Made by a program: the position numbers and the translations under genes
DNA from: Trichoplax adhaerens
Taxonomy: Eukaryota; Placozoa; Uniplacotomia; Trichoplacea; Trichoplacidae
Length of the DNA stretch: 64,000 bases
Direction of reading: 5' to 3'
Assembly (NCBI RefSeq): GCF_000150275.1
Contig: NW_002060946.1
Span: 306,550 to 370,549 of the forward strand
The notes under the pieces: model-generated
Seen by the model: only the letters and a program-made list of their open reading frames with translations
The model's database searches: none
Told to the model about the DNA's origin: nothing
Part shown: piece by piece, positions 1 to 11,200 of the stretch
How positions within the stretch are numbered: position 1 is the stretch's first letter
Layout of the letters: every line of letters begins with the position of its first letter

Positions 1-2142
1 AGCCTTGCTGAGATCGTATGATCCTGGGCCAGGTAATTCACCACTTTTAGGATCGATTAATGCAATACGATCTGATCTAGACATAAACTGGACTGTAGGT
101 TTAACATATCTGCTACCACCAACTGTTTTAGGATCAACAGCTTGATAATAGCCTGGACCAGGTGCGTCTTTCTTTTCTGGATTAGCTAATGGAACAGTAC
201 GAACTGCTGTTGAACCAAAGGCACCCTTTCTTGAGCTTTCCAATTGGGATTTACGTAGACTATTATCAGCAATACCAGGATAATTGTATGTACCAGGTCC
301 TGGTAAGAATTTCTGACGGCGATGGTTATCGAAACGTGCCGAAGTTTTACCAAATGGTACAGCTTTTAAATTTTCAATCCTGTGTAATAACGGCAGTATA
401 TAAAGTGAAATTTACAAATCGTTACTTCGTATTGTGAAATTTATACTTATTGAATAATTTTGCATGTAAAAATAAAGATGCAAAGAAAAATATTATAGTA
501 TTCTACTATAAAAAATAAAAGAAGAGTATGAACTATTTTTTAAGCTGATAGCATCGAAATATTATACTTACTTGTTTGAAGTTTGAAAGCCAATTCGCGG
601 CTCACCGTATGTGCCAGGAGCTGGAGTTGAAAATTTTGCTTCAGGGAACCGCTATAATAAATATATGCGCACATTTATAAAGATACTTACTAATACAATA
701 AAGTTATTGATATTCAAAAAGGGGGGTTAATATTAACGATATACTCGTACACTTCTTTGAGGTTGTAATTTATAAACTTAGTTGTAAGATATTTAAACTG
801 GCTATGATATCCTAACCAGTAATTTCACTGCTGTTTGCTATTGGATAAATATAGTAGTTATATGACATGAAAGATATACTTATTGAGACTATTTCGAAAT
901 GATTATCACGTTTGAAGAATAGAAAATATGTCTTTTGAATGTTTTTAAAAGCTAATTATTTGAAACTTATTTCAATCTTTTAACGATTTTTATTAGTATG
1001 ACAGGATTGATTGTTTACCTTTGCCTGCGTTCCAAATGGAACACTTTCAATTATTTTTCCGTCTTCGTCTACTAATGGTGCCGTTGATTTGACAGTTATT
1101 GAGTGGTTAATGTCATAAGCTCCAGGTCCTGGAATACCTCGTTTTTCTTCTTGCTTTTGTAAAATATCTAAATAACGTGGGGAATTGGATTCAAATATTT
1201 GATTACCGTTGTCACGATAGGTAGGGTGATTTTCTTTTCTATACGACAAGCTGATATCATAGTCGCCAGGGGCAGGACCAGGATGACTATGAAATTCAAG
1301 CCTTTTTGAAGATTGCCTATTAAAATGAATTCCTCTATACTTATCGCCACAATATCTGACGTTATTGCCGTCGACCGAGTAATATGCTGGTCCAAGTGTG
1401 GTATCATGTGATGGAGGTTTTTGCGACATTAAATGTCCGCCGTTTGATTCTTCATAACCGTAGGCTTGACTAGGTATTGGGATAGATGGAGCGTCTGGTC
1501 TTCTCTATAGATATGGTTGAAGAAGATTTAAAATAAAATAGGGAAAAAATATAGCAACTATCTCAGCATAAATAAATTTTAAATATTTACTCATATACCT
1601 ATCAATTCTTTTCTCAATGACTATTTCTGTCAATTATTGTAATCAACACTATACTCTGTGCGTACATAGCATCGATCTATTCAACGATTTGCTTTACTTT
1701 TCAGTATATACTGTATATCAATGTTACAAGATTGATCGAATTGACTTACCAAATATTGAACTCTTGGCTTAAATTCTGGAATTTTCTTGCTCGTTGCCTG
1801 TGATTTATTACTATTGTAAGGATTATAAGCTCCTGGACCGGGTGCTAGAGTTGTATTGTCGCCGAAGCGTTTGGTTGTATCTTTTAGTGAAGCTGCACCT
1901 TTAACACGTTCGCTACCGAAGCGACTAAATTCATATTGGCCAGGCCCGGGCGTAGCGATAACGTTTTCTCCAACATCGAGAGCCGATTGGCGTGTTGTCA
2001 TGGACGAAAATGGGGCATAACTGTCGACTTTTCGTTTAGCATTGGCTATTTCAGAGGTAGAATAGGATCCAGGGCCTACATTTACTGATGTACTGCCTAC
2101 ACTTTGAAGGAATTTGCGAGGTGCTCGATCATAAACCGACAT
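1..2142 (-). CDS. STPG2: Sperm-tail PG-rich repeat protein, STPG2-like (3' end beyond window)
   Basis: Exons on the minus strand: 1750-2142, 1019-1504, 572-651 and 379 down to the window edge, where the gene continues. Junctions are GT-AG and the phases agree (0, 0, 2). The protein starts [14 protein letters not shown] and carries about ten spaced sperm-tail PG-rich repeats, for example [32 protein letters not shown] and LPGPGSYDL. The N-terminus resembles what I recall of vertebrate STPG2 (MYDRAPR start, then GPGSY). Proteins of this family are linked to cilia, sperm tails and microtubules; the exact role is poorly known. Joining exon 1 to exon 2 gives VQYL followed by [19 protein letters not shown], a family-like motif, which supports the splice. 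The start is the first ATG of the open exon. The family call is firm and the STPG2 assignment is likely. Confidence 0.85.
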
Positions 2143-3226
2143 CTTTACTACAGTATGCTATACAATAATTTAACGTCCGCTAGGGTAATAATAAGATAGT
2201 GCTGGATAATTTTGTTGTGAAGCAAGTTCAATTACGGCAATAACATGGACTTGAAGATATCCTTATATCGCAAATAATAATTGTACTGTGTCACCAAGGT
2301 AAAATGACACATGCACTTACAAGACAACGTTGGAATTGTCACTTTAATACCAAGGAATCGTTATGATAGCAAATTACGAGGGCAAACGAATCATGGACAA
2401 CTGCTTAATGATCATCGAATTTAGCGTAATTTCTCTAGTAGTAACCAATAATGTTGACCAATTTGTAAATTACTTTTAACTTTTACCCTACAATGTAACT
2501 TTACTTGTAGCACTCTTAGCATCAACAATAAAAGACTAATATTAATTACACTTTATGCAGTCTAATCGTTTTGGGGGTTTTTTTGACGATTGCTGTTGCA
2601 GTTGTCATAGAAACCAAAAGCTATTTGAGCAGATGTCTCTCTGTCGGGATTCCGAGTGTAATTGAGAAATGGATGAGTGGTTGCTATACAATACTATGCG
2701 TCGAACAATAGTCTGTAAATAGTTGATTTACTATAGAGTAGAAGAGTACAAGCTACTTGGACTACAATACTACTACATTTTGGATCAGCTAAGATCACCA
2801 CAAGACTGGTCAAAACCAGTATATATGGCCAAACAAACGTTAACCATACATCATTCAGTATAGCATATCACCAGCTCTCGTTATTTGATCACTGTGCGTG
2901 GTTTTGGCCCGTTTTTGCTGGCCAATGGCCATATGCAAATGAACAAGATTGGCTTTCCTTACTGTTTACCATATGCAAATGAAGCAGATGGTCATTAATT
3001 AGGCTAGCTTTGTATACAGTAGTAGCAATAATATAGCGTAGATAGGTTCGATTAATTATTGCTTCCAGAAGGTAAGACGTAGCTCGCAGACTAGTCAAAC
3101 TCTGGTAGCTGCCTTGCTTTAGCAACAGAAGCCAAGCTGCGAAAGTTGGCACGGGCCCCTTTTGAGAATTTCCACACGTTAAAGTAATTGAGCAACTGAA
3201 AGCTTCAATATCACCATATTTGCATC
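2143..3226. other. Divergent intergenic region, STPG2-like / arsC
   Basis: No coding exon was recognised here. It should hold the promoters of two head-to-head genes. The only clear element is the pair of octamer-like sites listed separately, with a CCAAT-like sequence at about 2922. Confidence 0.6.
2929..2984 (+). promoter_or_regulatory. Two octamer (POU-type) sites 40 bp apart
   Basis: CATATGCAAATGAA occurs twice, with ATATGCAAAT at 2931-2940 and 2971-2980. ATGCAAAT is the classic octamer bound by POU-domain factors. The pair lies about 250 bp upstream of the arsC start and 790 bp upstream of the STPG2-like start. Binding is inferred. Confidence 0.4.
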
Positions 3227-3649
3227 ATGTCTGCAAAACGCTCTGTTTTAGTACTCTGCACCGGCAATTCTGCTAGAAGCCAGATGGGCGAAGGTCTTAT
3301 CAATGCACGCTTGGAAGGATTTGAAGCCTATTCTGCAGGCACCCGTCCAGCACCACAGGTTAATCCTAATGCAATCGCTGCTCTTGCCGATATAGGCATC
3401 GATATTAGTAGCAATCGACCCAAGTCCGTGGACGAATTTAAAGACCGCCGATTTGATTTTGTTATCACTGTCTGTGGCTCTGCTGATGCTAACTGCCCTG
3501 CTTGGATAGGCAAAGTAGGTAAAAGATGTCATATCGGTTTTGAAGATCCTTCTCATACACAGGGTACACCTAACGAGATACTGGATGCATTCAAAAAGAC
3601 TCGTGACATGATTGAAGATCAAGTATTTGCCTACTTGAGAAGCCAATGA
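3227..3649 (+). CDS. arsC: Thioredoxin-coupled-type arsenate reductase (LMW-PTP fold), intronless, probable bacterial origin
   Basis: A 140-residue single-exon protein of the low-molecular-weight tyrosine phosphatase fold. The P-loop CX5R is C11-TGNSA-R17. A second and third cysteine follow at C83 and C90 (TVCGSADANC), with the EDPS acid at D107. This three-cysteine arrangement matches thioredoxin-linked ArsC enzymes such as the staphylococcal one (Cys10, 82, 89), which reduce arsenate to arsenite through a cysteine relay. LMW-PTPs lack the C83/C90 pair, so reductase is the better call. No signal peptide or membrane segment is seen, so it is probably cytosolic. The gene has no intron, unlike its intron-rich neighbours, and looks richer in G+C than the flanks by eye. 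It lies between STPG2-like and KTI12, so integration in the animal genome is likely if the assembly is right. The start is the first ATG, and the length is normal for the family. Confidence 0.93.
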   Translation: MSAKRSVLVLCTGNSARSQMGEGLINARLEGFEAYSAGTRPAPQVNPNAIAALADIGIDISSNRPKSVDEFKDRRFDFVITVCGSADANCPAWIGKVGKRCHIGFEDPSHTQGTPNEILDAFKKTRDMIEDQVFAYLRSQ

Positions 3650-5333
3650 AATAGAAATATTGCATTGGCTACATCTCATGATATCAGTATCTTGTATAAC
3701 TGCCATGCTACGATTGTAAAGCAACAGTAGTAGGCCAGTTGGTGAAACGATGATCGGATACTTTGGACGAACACGAAATTTCCACTAGCTATAACAGCAC
3801 GCATAATTAATCCATATCATCTTCATTGAGGATAATTTGATGCGTTGTTTTAACTTGCTTAGCACGTTAGCATAGCTAAGTACACCTACACTACAGGATA
3901 TTAGGACGATGCTAGATTAAGATACGCCAATATTTATGATATGTACCTTTATAATTTCGTTTAAATTCTCCATGATATGCAAATCTGTTCGAATAGAGCA
4001 AATTCTTATCAAGTATCGGTAGCTATCAAAATTTTACTATGATAATTATTTATTTATTTATATCAGTAATCTGATGCCAGTTCATCACTGCAATATTGTA
4101 GCATCAGTAGCTTGTTGACCGGTATAATAAATAGAAGCAATTGATTAAGTTGAGCGTGGCAATCATCATGAATCAACTTTGAATTCTCTTTAGCTGAAAT
4201 TTATAATTCTTAATCAATTTCCTGGTGTTTGCACATTGATTCTTCTTCTCTTACGGTACATCGCAAGCACGAGCTCAATATTGAGCAAAGCATGCAAACT
4301 CCATGGAATCGCCGACAAAGTTGCACCATTCAGGGAACTGTTGTGTTCTGTCAAACAAAAGTTATCTCAAAACTTCATTCATGAGAAAAGTGCTGCTAGT
4401 AAATAGCACTATTTTATACTCGATTCTTTAAAGTACTGCATATGAAGGTTTTAATCATAGCCAACACTGTCAAATGAGCTAGTAATGCTTACTTGGCTGA
4501 TATTTACTTACGAGCTAAGCCCAGAATGGAACCATTTCTTAATCGATTTCGATTCATATTTTACGAATAAGATTAGTAGATGCAGTGCTTAAATATAACT
4601 GAATCTCGATCTCCTAGTTATCGTATCTAACTTTGGGATGATATTCAATTTATTGAGGGTATAGTGATACACTAGTTCTAACGCTACCATTGCTATCTCT
4701 AATGCAGACTGCAGCCCTGGGAAAGCAGCATAACTTAGCCAAGTCATATTAACTACAGATTTAAAGGCAGAGCTATTAATACATCCAACCCGAACTGCCT
4801 GCGATCGAAAAATAGACCTGTGATCCATTCATGGCCAGTCTTGGTCGTCAGCATTAACAGTGGAAGAAGAGAGAGGATATCAATCCGCCATGATTTCCAG
4901 TCATTTCCTGGATTGAGCAGTACTACCAGCTCCATTCATGTGTCCACTCCATAGTACTTTGACTATACCGAGCGGTACCCCGTCATACTATATTCTATAC
5001 TATACCATACTAAAGCAGTATAGCTACTCGTTCATCGTCGGTTATGCTTATACAATTTCCTACAATGGTGTCGTCACAGTCAGTGGACTAACCGGAGTAG
5101 GACAGCAGTAATGAAGAAATCGATGGAGGCAATGCTGCTGCAAATTGCCTTCCAACGTCGTAATTCCTCCATACTACTGAAATTGTAATCCTACTATCTA
5201 TCAAGCCTTGACTCTTCTCTATTACTGTTCTTATGATTACTGTATAAAGGCTATAGTTTAGCAGTCAGCCTCTATTTTAACCAATTCCCCTCTTATACTA
5301 CCGATTGGCGTCGACCTCAAAAAGTTACCAGTT
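3650..5333. other. Intergenic region, arsC to KTI12
   Basis: No gene was recognised. The part at about 4590-4935 is less AT-rich and open on the minus strand in two overlapping frames, but neither translation resembles a known protein. KTI12's promoter should lie at the right end, where short ATACTATA-like repeats occur (about 4985-5020). Confidence 0.5.
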
Positions 5334-7906
5334 ATGCCATTAATTATCATCACCGGTTTCCCATGTAGTGGCAAGAGCCTTCGAGCCCAGCAATTAATAG
5401 ATTATATCAATGAAAATCATCCTGATTATGCCGATCATATTCATCTCATTAGTGATCATAACCAAATGGTTGATAGAAATAAAGCTTACGAAGGTAGTTA
5501 ATTGATATCATTCTTTAAATGGACATCCTGTTTTGTATAATTTCGCATGCTTGACTACAGCAATAATATACCAGTAAAGCTTCTTATTTAGACTCTTATG
5601 TATTATAGTAAAATATGGTATCTTGAAAGAACAATTTTAAAGATAATTACTGATGTCAATTCTCTTTCATGATCTAGCTTCAAATGCTGAAAAATCGGCT
5701 CGAGGCCATTTAAAAGCCGCAGTTGAAAGGTAAGCATGCCATCGGAATAGCACTACGCGAGAACTATACAGTCTAATGCTACTACCTATCATGCAAATCG
5801 ATGCCTTGATATTGACTATGAATACTCTTGATTTACTTTTAAATGAGTTTAATGGCACAAATATTAACTAATGACGTATATTTTGGTCCTATAGGATAAT
5901 TTCAAGCAAGGAAATTGTCATTCTTGATTCATTGAATTACATCAAAGGTATACTGTACTATGTCCACTCTACACGTACATAGTAGATAGGCAATCCTATA
6001 CAAGAGCAAAAATTTCTATTCTCTGCTACAATTACTTGCCAACTTATTTCATTTATACACGTAAATTTCATTGGTAATCATAGAAATACGCTCTTTAAAA
6101 CATTCTTCACTAGAACCGTATGATTTATCAACCTTGCCATAAGTTCGATATCCTCTAATAAATATTCAACACGAACGAATAGGATTTCACTACGAACTAT
6201 ATTTACTAGAGTTGTATGATTGATCAACCTCATTACCTGTTAGACCTTCTCTAATAAATATTCATCTCGAATGAATCAGGATTTCGCTACGAACTATATT
6301 GTATTAGCAAGTCTGCCAAGACAACTCATTGCGTGGTAAGGTTATTTAAAGCAGGATCTGTAATACCGTAGATGCATTGTGAACGTTAAAAGCGTTCTCT
6401 GCTAAGCATTTTAATACGATCGATTCGATTGGTGCTCACCAATCATAAATTAGATTTATATCCAGTGAAAATCAATCAACTAATGTCTAACTAGGCCATG
6501 ATATTATGAACGTAGTATAATTATTTAGTTTTATAGTATGCCTAACGTCTGTGATGACATATCCACAGATATTTTGCGCTGTAACGAAAGATCAAGTAGA
6601 AGATTGGAATAGTAAAAGAGATAATGACCAGCAATATCGTAAAGATATGTAAGTATTAGGCCTTACTTTGTAGTATACTGTAACCTTCTGTAGACTAAAT
6701 ATCAACTGCTGCGATAGGTACTCGTATTAAGTAATTGTACTTTTGTAGTTACTATATTATACTTATAGCATCTTCTATCTTACATAGCCTAGATGCATTA
6801 GTAATGAGGTATGAAGCACCTGATCCTCGAAATCGTTGGGATTCACCTCTTTTTGTAGTTCAGGTACATTAATTCTGGCTAAGCATAAAAATTTAACTTT
6901 TATAAAAGATATATGGTAGAAATACTTGAAGTGGATAGATGCATAAATTGTATTGGTCTATTCGAAAACAGGAACTAGATCAACTGCCATGTCAAACTAT
7001 ATGTGATGCATTATTTCATCGAAAACCACCTCCGCCAAACCAATCTACTCAATGTGTAATCACATTCAATAAATTTTTACTACACTAGATAATTATCCAT
7101 ACTAATAGAAGAAAATGATAATGTGATGAATAATTCCAATGTGAAAACGTATAACGGTTTATTATGTCTTGTTGTAGCAACCATTATCAACAAATAATTT
7201 ATTGTTCGAAATGGAGAAGATTACCATGGATATGATCACGGTACATTGACATTATCTCAATCTTGCTAACATTTTTGGTACTTATCTCCGTTTATATTTT
7301 ATATCAGATGGTTATATACTATTGAATTACACTGAAAGTTAATGTGATAACTTGTATCATTTACACTTTAAGAAATCTTTTTGTACTACTTTAATCCCTA
7401 TTTATATTATAGACAATATTCCAACAGCAGAACAAACATTTGCCCGGTGAAGAATTAGTACTTCATCCAAAATCAAAAGAAAAAATATCCTTTACAGTTG
7501 AGTTTATTAAAGTCGTAATGACTTGCAAATAATCGCTACAACCTAAATATACAATTACGATTAATATATCCCACTTCTGCATTAGCTTACAATTTTTTAT
7601 TCTACACGTACACTGCATATGGTAGAAGTATAATCATGAATGTCACTGCGGTGTTAAGGGTTAACTTAAACTATCATGTACACATTTGTAATATGCCAAT
7701 AATCTTGAAAATGCAGTGCTATAATTTTTAAAGTCGTATTGTTTCTCCTTAACCATTCTTACTTCAAATTTACGGAACGATTGTCCATGCCAAAGCTACA
7801 GCAAATTCGTCGTCAATTTATCGTTCAGTACAAAAATCGGCCTCCAAGTGACGCGTCTCAATTAGGGGAAATGTTCATTAAATTTTTGAATATGCAATTA
7901 TCCTAA
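5334..7906 (+). CDS. KTI12: KTI12-like protein (Elongator-associated, P-loop ATPase)
   Basis: Ten exons: 5334-5493, 5678-5729, 5895-5947, 6280-6335, 6569-6648, 6788-6863, 6972-7055, 7178-7240, 7413-7484 and 7763-7906, giving 279 residues. The N-terminus MPLIIITGFPCSGKS is a Walker A P-loop. LDSLNYIKGFRYELYC, APDPRNRWDSPLF and the C-terminal LQQIRRQF are diagnostic of KTI12. In yeast and human, KTI12 binds the Elongator complex and supports wobble-uridine modification of tRNA. All introns are GT-AG except the last, which is an AT-AC U12-type intron (listed separately). Phases agree throughout. The size is smaller than human KTI12 (about 350 residues), which has a long variable insert. The start is the first ATG directly before the P-loop. 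It converges on PRPF3, with 356 bp between the stops. Confidence 0.93.
6110..6301 (+). repeat. About 97-bp tandem duplication spanning the KTI12 intron 3/exon 4 boundary
   Basis: Two diverged copies (about 6111-6206 and 6206-6301) share TAGA..GTATGATT, CTCTAATAAATATTCA, CGAA.GAAT.AGGATTTC and TACGAACTATATT. The second copy contains the true acceptor and first codons of exon 4. The first carries a decoy AG plus about 24 bp of exon-like sequence and then runs into a stop. Confidence 0.75.
7485..7762 (+). other. U12-type AT-AC intron of KTI12
   Basis: The intron begins ATATCCTTT, the U12 donor consensus. It ends TCCTTAACCATTCTTAC, a U12 branch-point match (CCTTAAC) about 10 nt before an AC acceptor. 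Removing it joins codon AAA to TTC in phase 0 and yields KEK|FKFTERLSMPKL, aligning with the conserved LRFTRPLTMAEL stretch of human KTI12. No usable AG acceptor is present near this exon. Confidence 0.88.
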
Positions 7907-8262
7907 TATTGTAGTTTTACTGACCATGTGTCTTCAGGACACAAATGGAGAGATTGTTTTAAATTAAAAATTACCGTAATTTTTTTTTCGAAAAATTGGA
8001 TAAGACAATCGCGATCAACATTTATAAAGTTCTTAATCGTATTTTATTATCAATTCAAGGTGGAAAAGCTTAAAGTTTAAAATGAAATAAAAGTTATTTA
8101 AAAGTTAATGAATCTACCATGCGAATAACCGTATTAACATCATCACCGACAAAACTGCCTTTGAAAAAAGTATTACATACGTAATAGTAGCAATATCCAA
8201 ATCACAGAGATGTTTTAACAGTAATAGTATTTACATAAGATTCATGGAAATTTCGAAAGGTA
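7907..8262. other. Convergent intergenic, KTI12 / PRPF3
   Basis: A 356-bp AT-rich spacer between two stop codons. It should hold both 3' UTRs. No gene is seen. Confidence 0.7.
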
Positions 8263-11200
8263 TTAATTTTCTTCTTCTCCAATTATACTCATACTAAGAG
8301 CAAGATCCCAATAATGCTCAACCCCGTACTTTTTTAAATGTTCACGGGCTGCAATTTCAGTAGTAAACGATTTAAATCTCCAATCATTAAATGCTTTCTC
8401 TTTAACTTGCCCCTGTAAATTAAGAAAATAATGCTTACGCCATCGATCTAGGGTTTAAGACAATACAACTTCAAAAATGTTTCATGAATTACCTCCCAAA
8501 TAAGGCAACACTTATTCCGTCTTTCTTCCGATTTATTACTATCTTGTTTCGCTTTATTACAGAAACAGAAAAAAATATTACCGATCGCGATTGATTCTAA
8601 TGCAAATTTTAAGAATGAAATAATACCAATGACGTCCTCATTCCATTTGATGCGATGTAACATCAATCGTTTATACTTTTTCAGACTCTTTGGTCCTATA
8701 ACACATTTATACGTTCAGATGTAAGCAATATATCTCACAAGTGCTAAATTTTTTTATTCTCTTTATTTTCAAACCTCCTTCAACAATAACTATGTTGATA
8801 TCTTTAAACATAACCACACATCCAGTTAACAAAAACTGCTGAGCATTGGCATCAACTTTATATCGCTTTGATTGGTTATTCAAACTGTAAACTCTGTTAA
8901 CATAAAAAGATGAAGTTTTAATATTTTCAAAGTCAATATTCAAAGACGATGATACTCATAATGATACCTATAAACGGATACATGACATCCAGTATTCATA
9001 TCGTCCTTTAGCTTGCGTATCTTTTTCTCGCGTTTCTGTTCTGAAGTTAGTTTTCGAGCTGCGTTTGCAGCCTCATGAACTCTAGAAGTAAGAATAGGCA
9101 GAATCAAAGGAATTAATTTAGTGCTTAAACCAATGTACGAGCATCGATAAGTCATTTAGAATGTACATTTAAGAATTGAATGGAAACAAACGTTACAGTA
9201 TTAATATCGGCCATTATCAGTTTACCGTTGACGTTGCACCATCTGCTTTCTAACATGAGCTTCAACTTTTGTTGGATCTTGAATGGCTTCGTTACCAAGG
9301 ACGCGCATTAAGTTACTTAATTTCACTACGAAAATAATAAGAAACCTTAATCTTTCTCCTGAAACCTGGTTATATTTAATGCAAGGATATACTACGAATC
9401 CGAAGGTCAAGATTTTACCTTTAGGCTCAGGAGGAGCGACTGCTCCCAATCTTACTCTCTCTTGCTTTTCTGCTTCAATATCTTTCCTTTTTTGCCTTCT
9501 TATTTTCTTTCTTTCCTGCAAGAAAGAAAGAAATATGACTGTTACTAACGCTTGACATGTAATTACTAAATATGCTACAGCTGATGAATGAAATTGCTGA
9601 CATTAGGTATTTATCAAGAAATTATCTCTATCTATTTTTCACTCCATTCATGATATGAGATTGTTATCTTGGCAGTACAGTACTACAGTCTTACTATAAT
9701 ATACCACAATCTAATACATTTTTAACAAGTAGTCAAATTTAAATATGATAATTCTGTCAAGTAAAATCAAATGCGCACATATTATAATAAGAAATTATAG
9801 TAGCATCGCTTCTGTTAGATTATGCTTATAAATTAATAACTCTAGAAATTTTGATAATTTAAATGTTTAGATTTAGCCAAAACAATAATTTTATACTATT
9901 GATTGTCTGACCTTTTTAGTCAAATAAACTTTCGGAGCAATTTGTTCTGGTTGATCACCTATAACAAATCATCTTAGGTCATTGTAATAATAGTGAAAAA
10001 TATTATTACAACCGAATGCAATATCTACCGGGAATTTTAACACTAGGAGGGTGTTCCACTAGCTTGGTAATAGCGCGAAATTCTACTTCATCCGATTCAA
10101 TGAGTTCAACATCATTGTAACTATCAAAGCAATGGAATACAATTAAAAATCAGAGTATAAAATTGAAAGAAACTATAAAGTTACATATATTTATCGTTCC
10201 TAAAAAATAATTATCATTGCCTTTCATTGGGTAGAATTAACGAATCCCACCATTCCACATCAGGTATCAGATCATCTTGGAGCTGTAGAAAATGTGCATT
10301 TATTGCAAGCATTTATTGTAGTTCATTAGCGATCATAATACGAATAAAGATAGTGCATAATAAGCATTACACAATAAATAGTTCAAATGTTTACGTACAG
10401 CTTCTTTATGAGGCACAAGCATAGCAATCTTTGTTGCAGACGAAATGCCTGTTTTCTGAGCAACGGAAGCAATTTCATTCTTTAATTTTTCTAATTTTTC
10501 CTATACGAGAGAGAGTTACCATGAGTAGGGCTTTAATACAAAAAAATAAACTTTGTATCAACAGCTAACCTTCGCACGCAATTGCTGAGCAACCCTTTCA
10601 AATTTGCCTTGCTCATGAAATTTAAATGACCGTCGATTACGAGCACCCATAGTGATACTAGAACGATATTATAAATAATTGATTTATTTGAAGTGATCAT
10701 AAAGCATTAACCTCATAAGTCAGAAATAGTACGAACTTAACACGTGGGTCAAAAAAACTTTTATTTTCTAGGTTATCGTCGATCTTATCAGTTTTAAATT
10801 GTTCAACTTTTTTGGCTGTGATATTTGCCTATAAGTAAAAAATTGATAACGCAAGATATTACTATTATGTTGTCAACTATAGCGTATCAGCAGTAAAGGT
10901 ACTAGTTAAAAAGGTCAGTATCAACATGTAGTCATACTTTCAATGTTGGCATTCGTCGAGTCATTTGTATAGCTTTACCGCTTGCATCAACGATTCGACC
11001 TTCTTTATCTAATATTACAGATTTCGGTCTACGCGTATAGAATTCCAATTGAAATTAGTATCATTCATTTGTAAGAATAGGTAGAAGGGTTTTATCTAAT
11101 TATTAAATATGCAAATTGTACTTTTGATCCACGACGGGAAGTGATTTATTCCTAAAATTGAAGTATATTATTGTATAAGTACAAATGAGAAAAAAATAGA

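Noticed and set aside
3248-3724. 158-codon open frame antisense to arsC
   Set aside because: It is a shadow of the arsC frame. The sense strand has full catalytic motifs and the antisense product has none.
4589-4935. Overlapping minus-strand frames in a less AT-rich patch
   Set aside because: Two frames are open at once, neither resembles a family, and no convincing splice partners were found.
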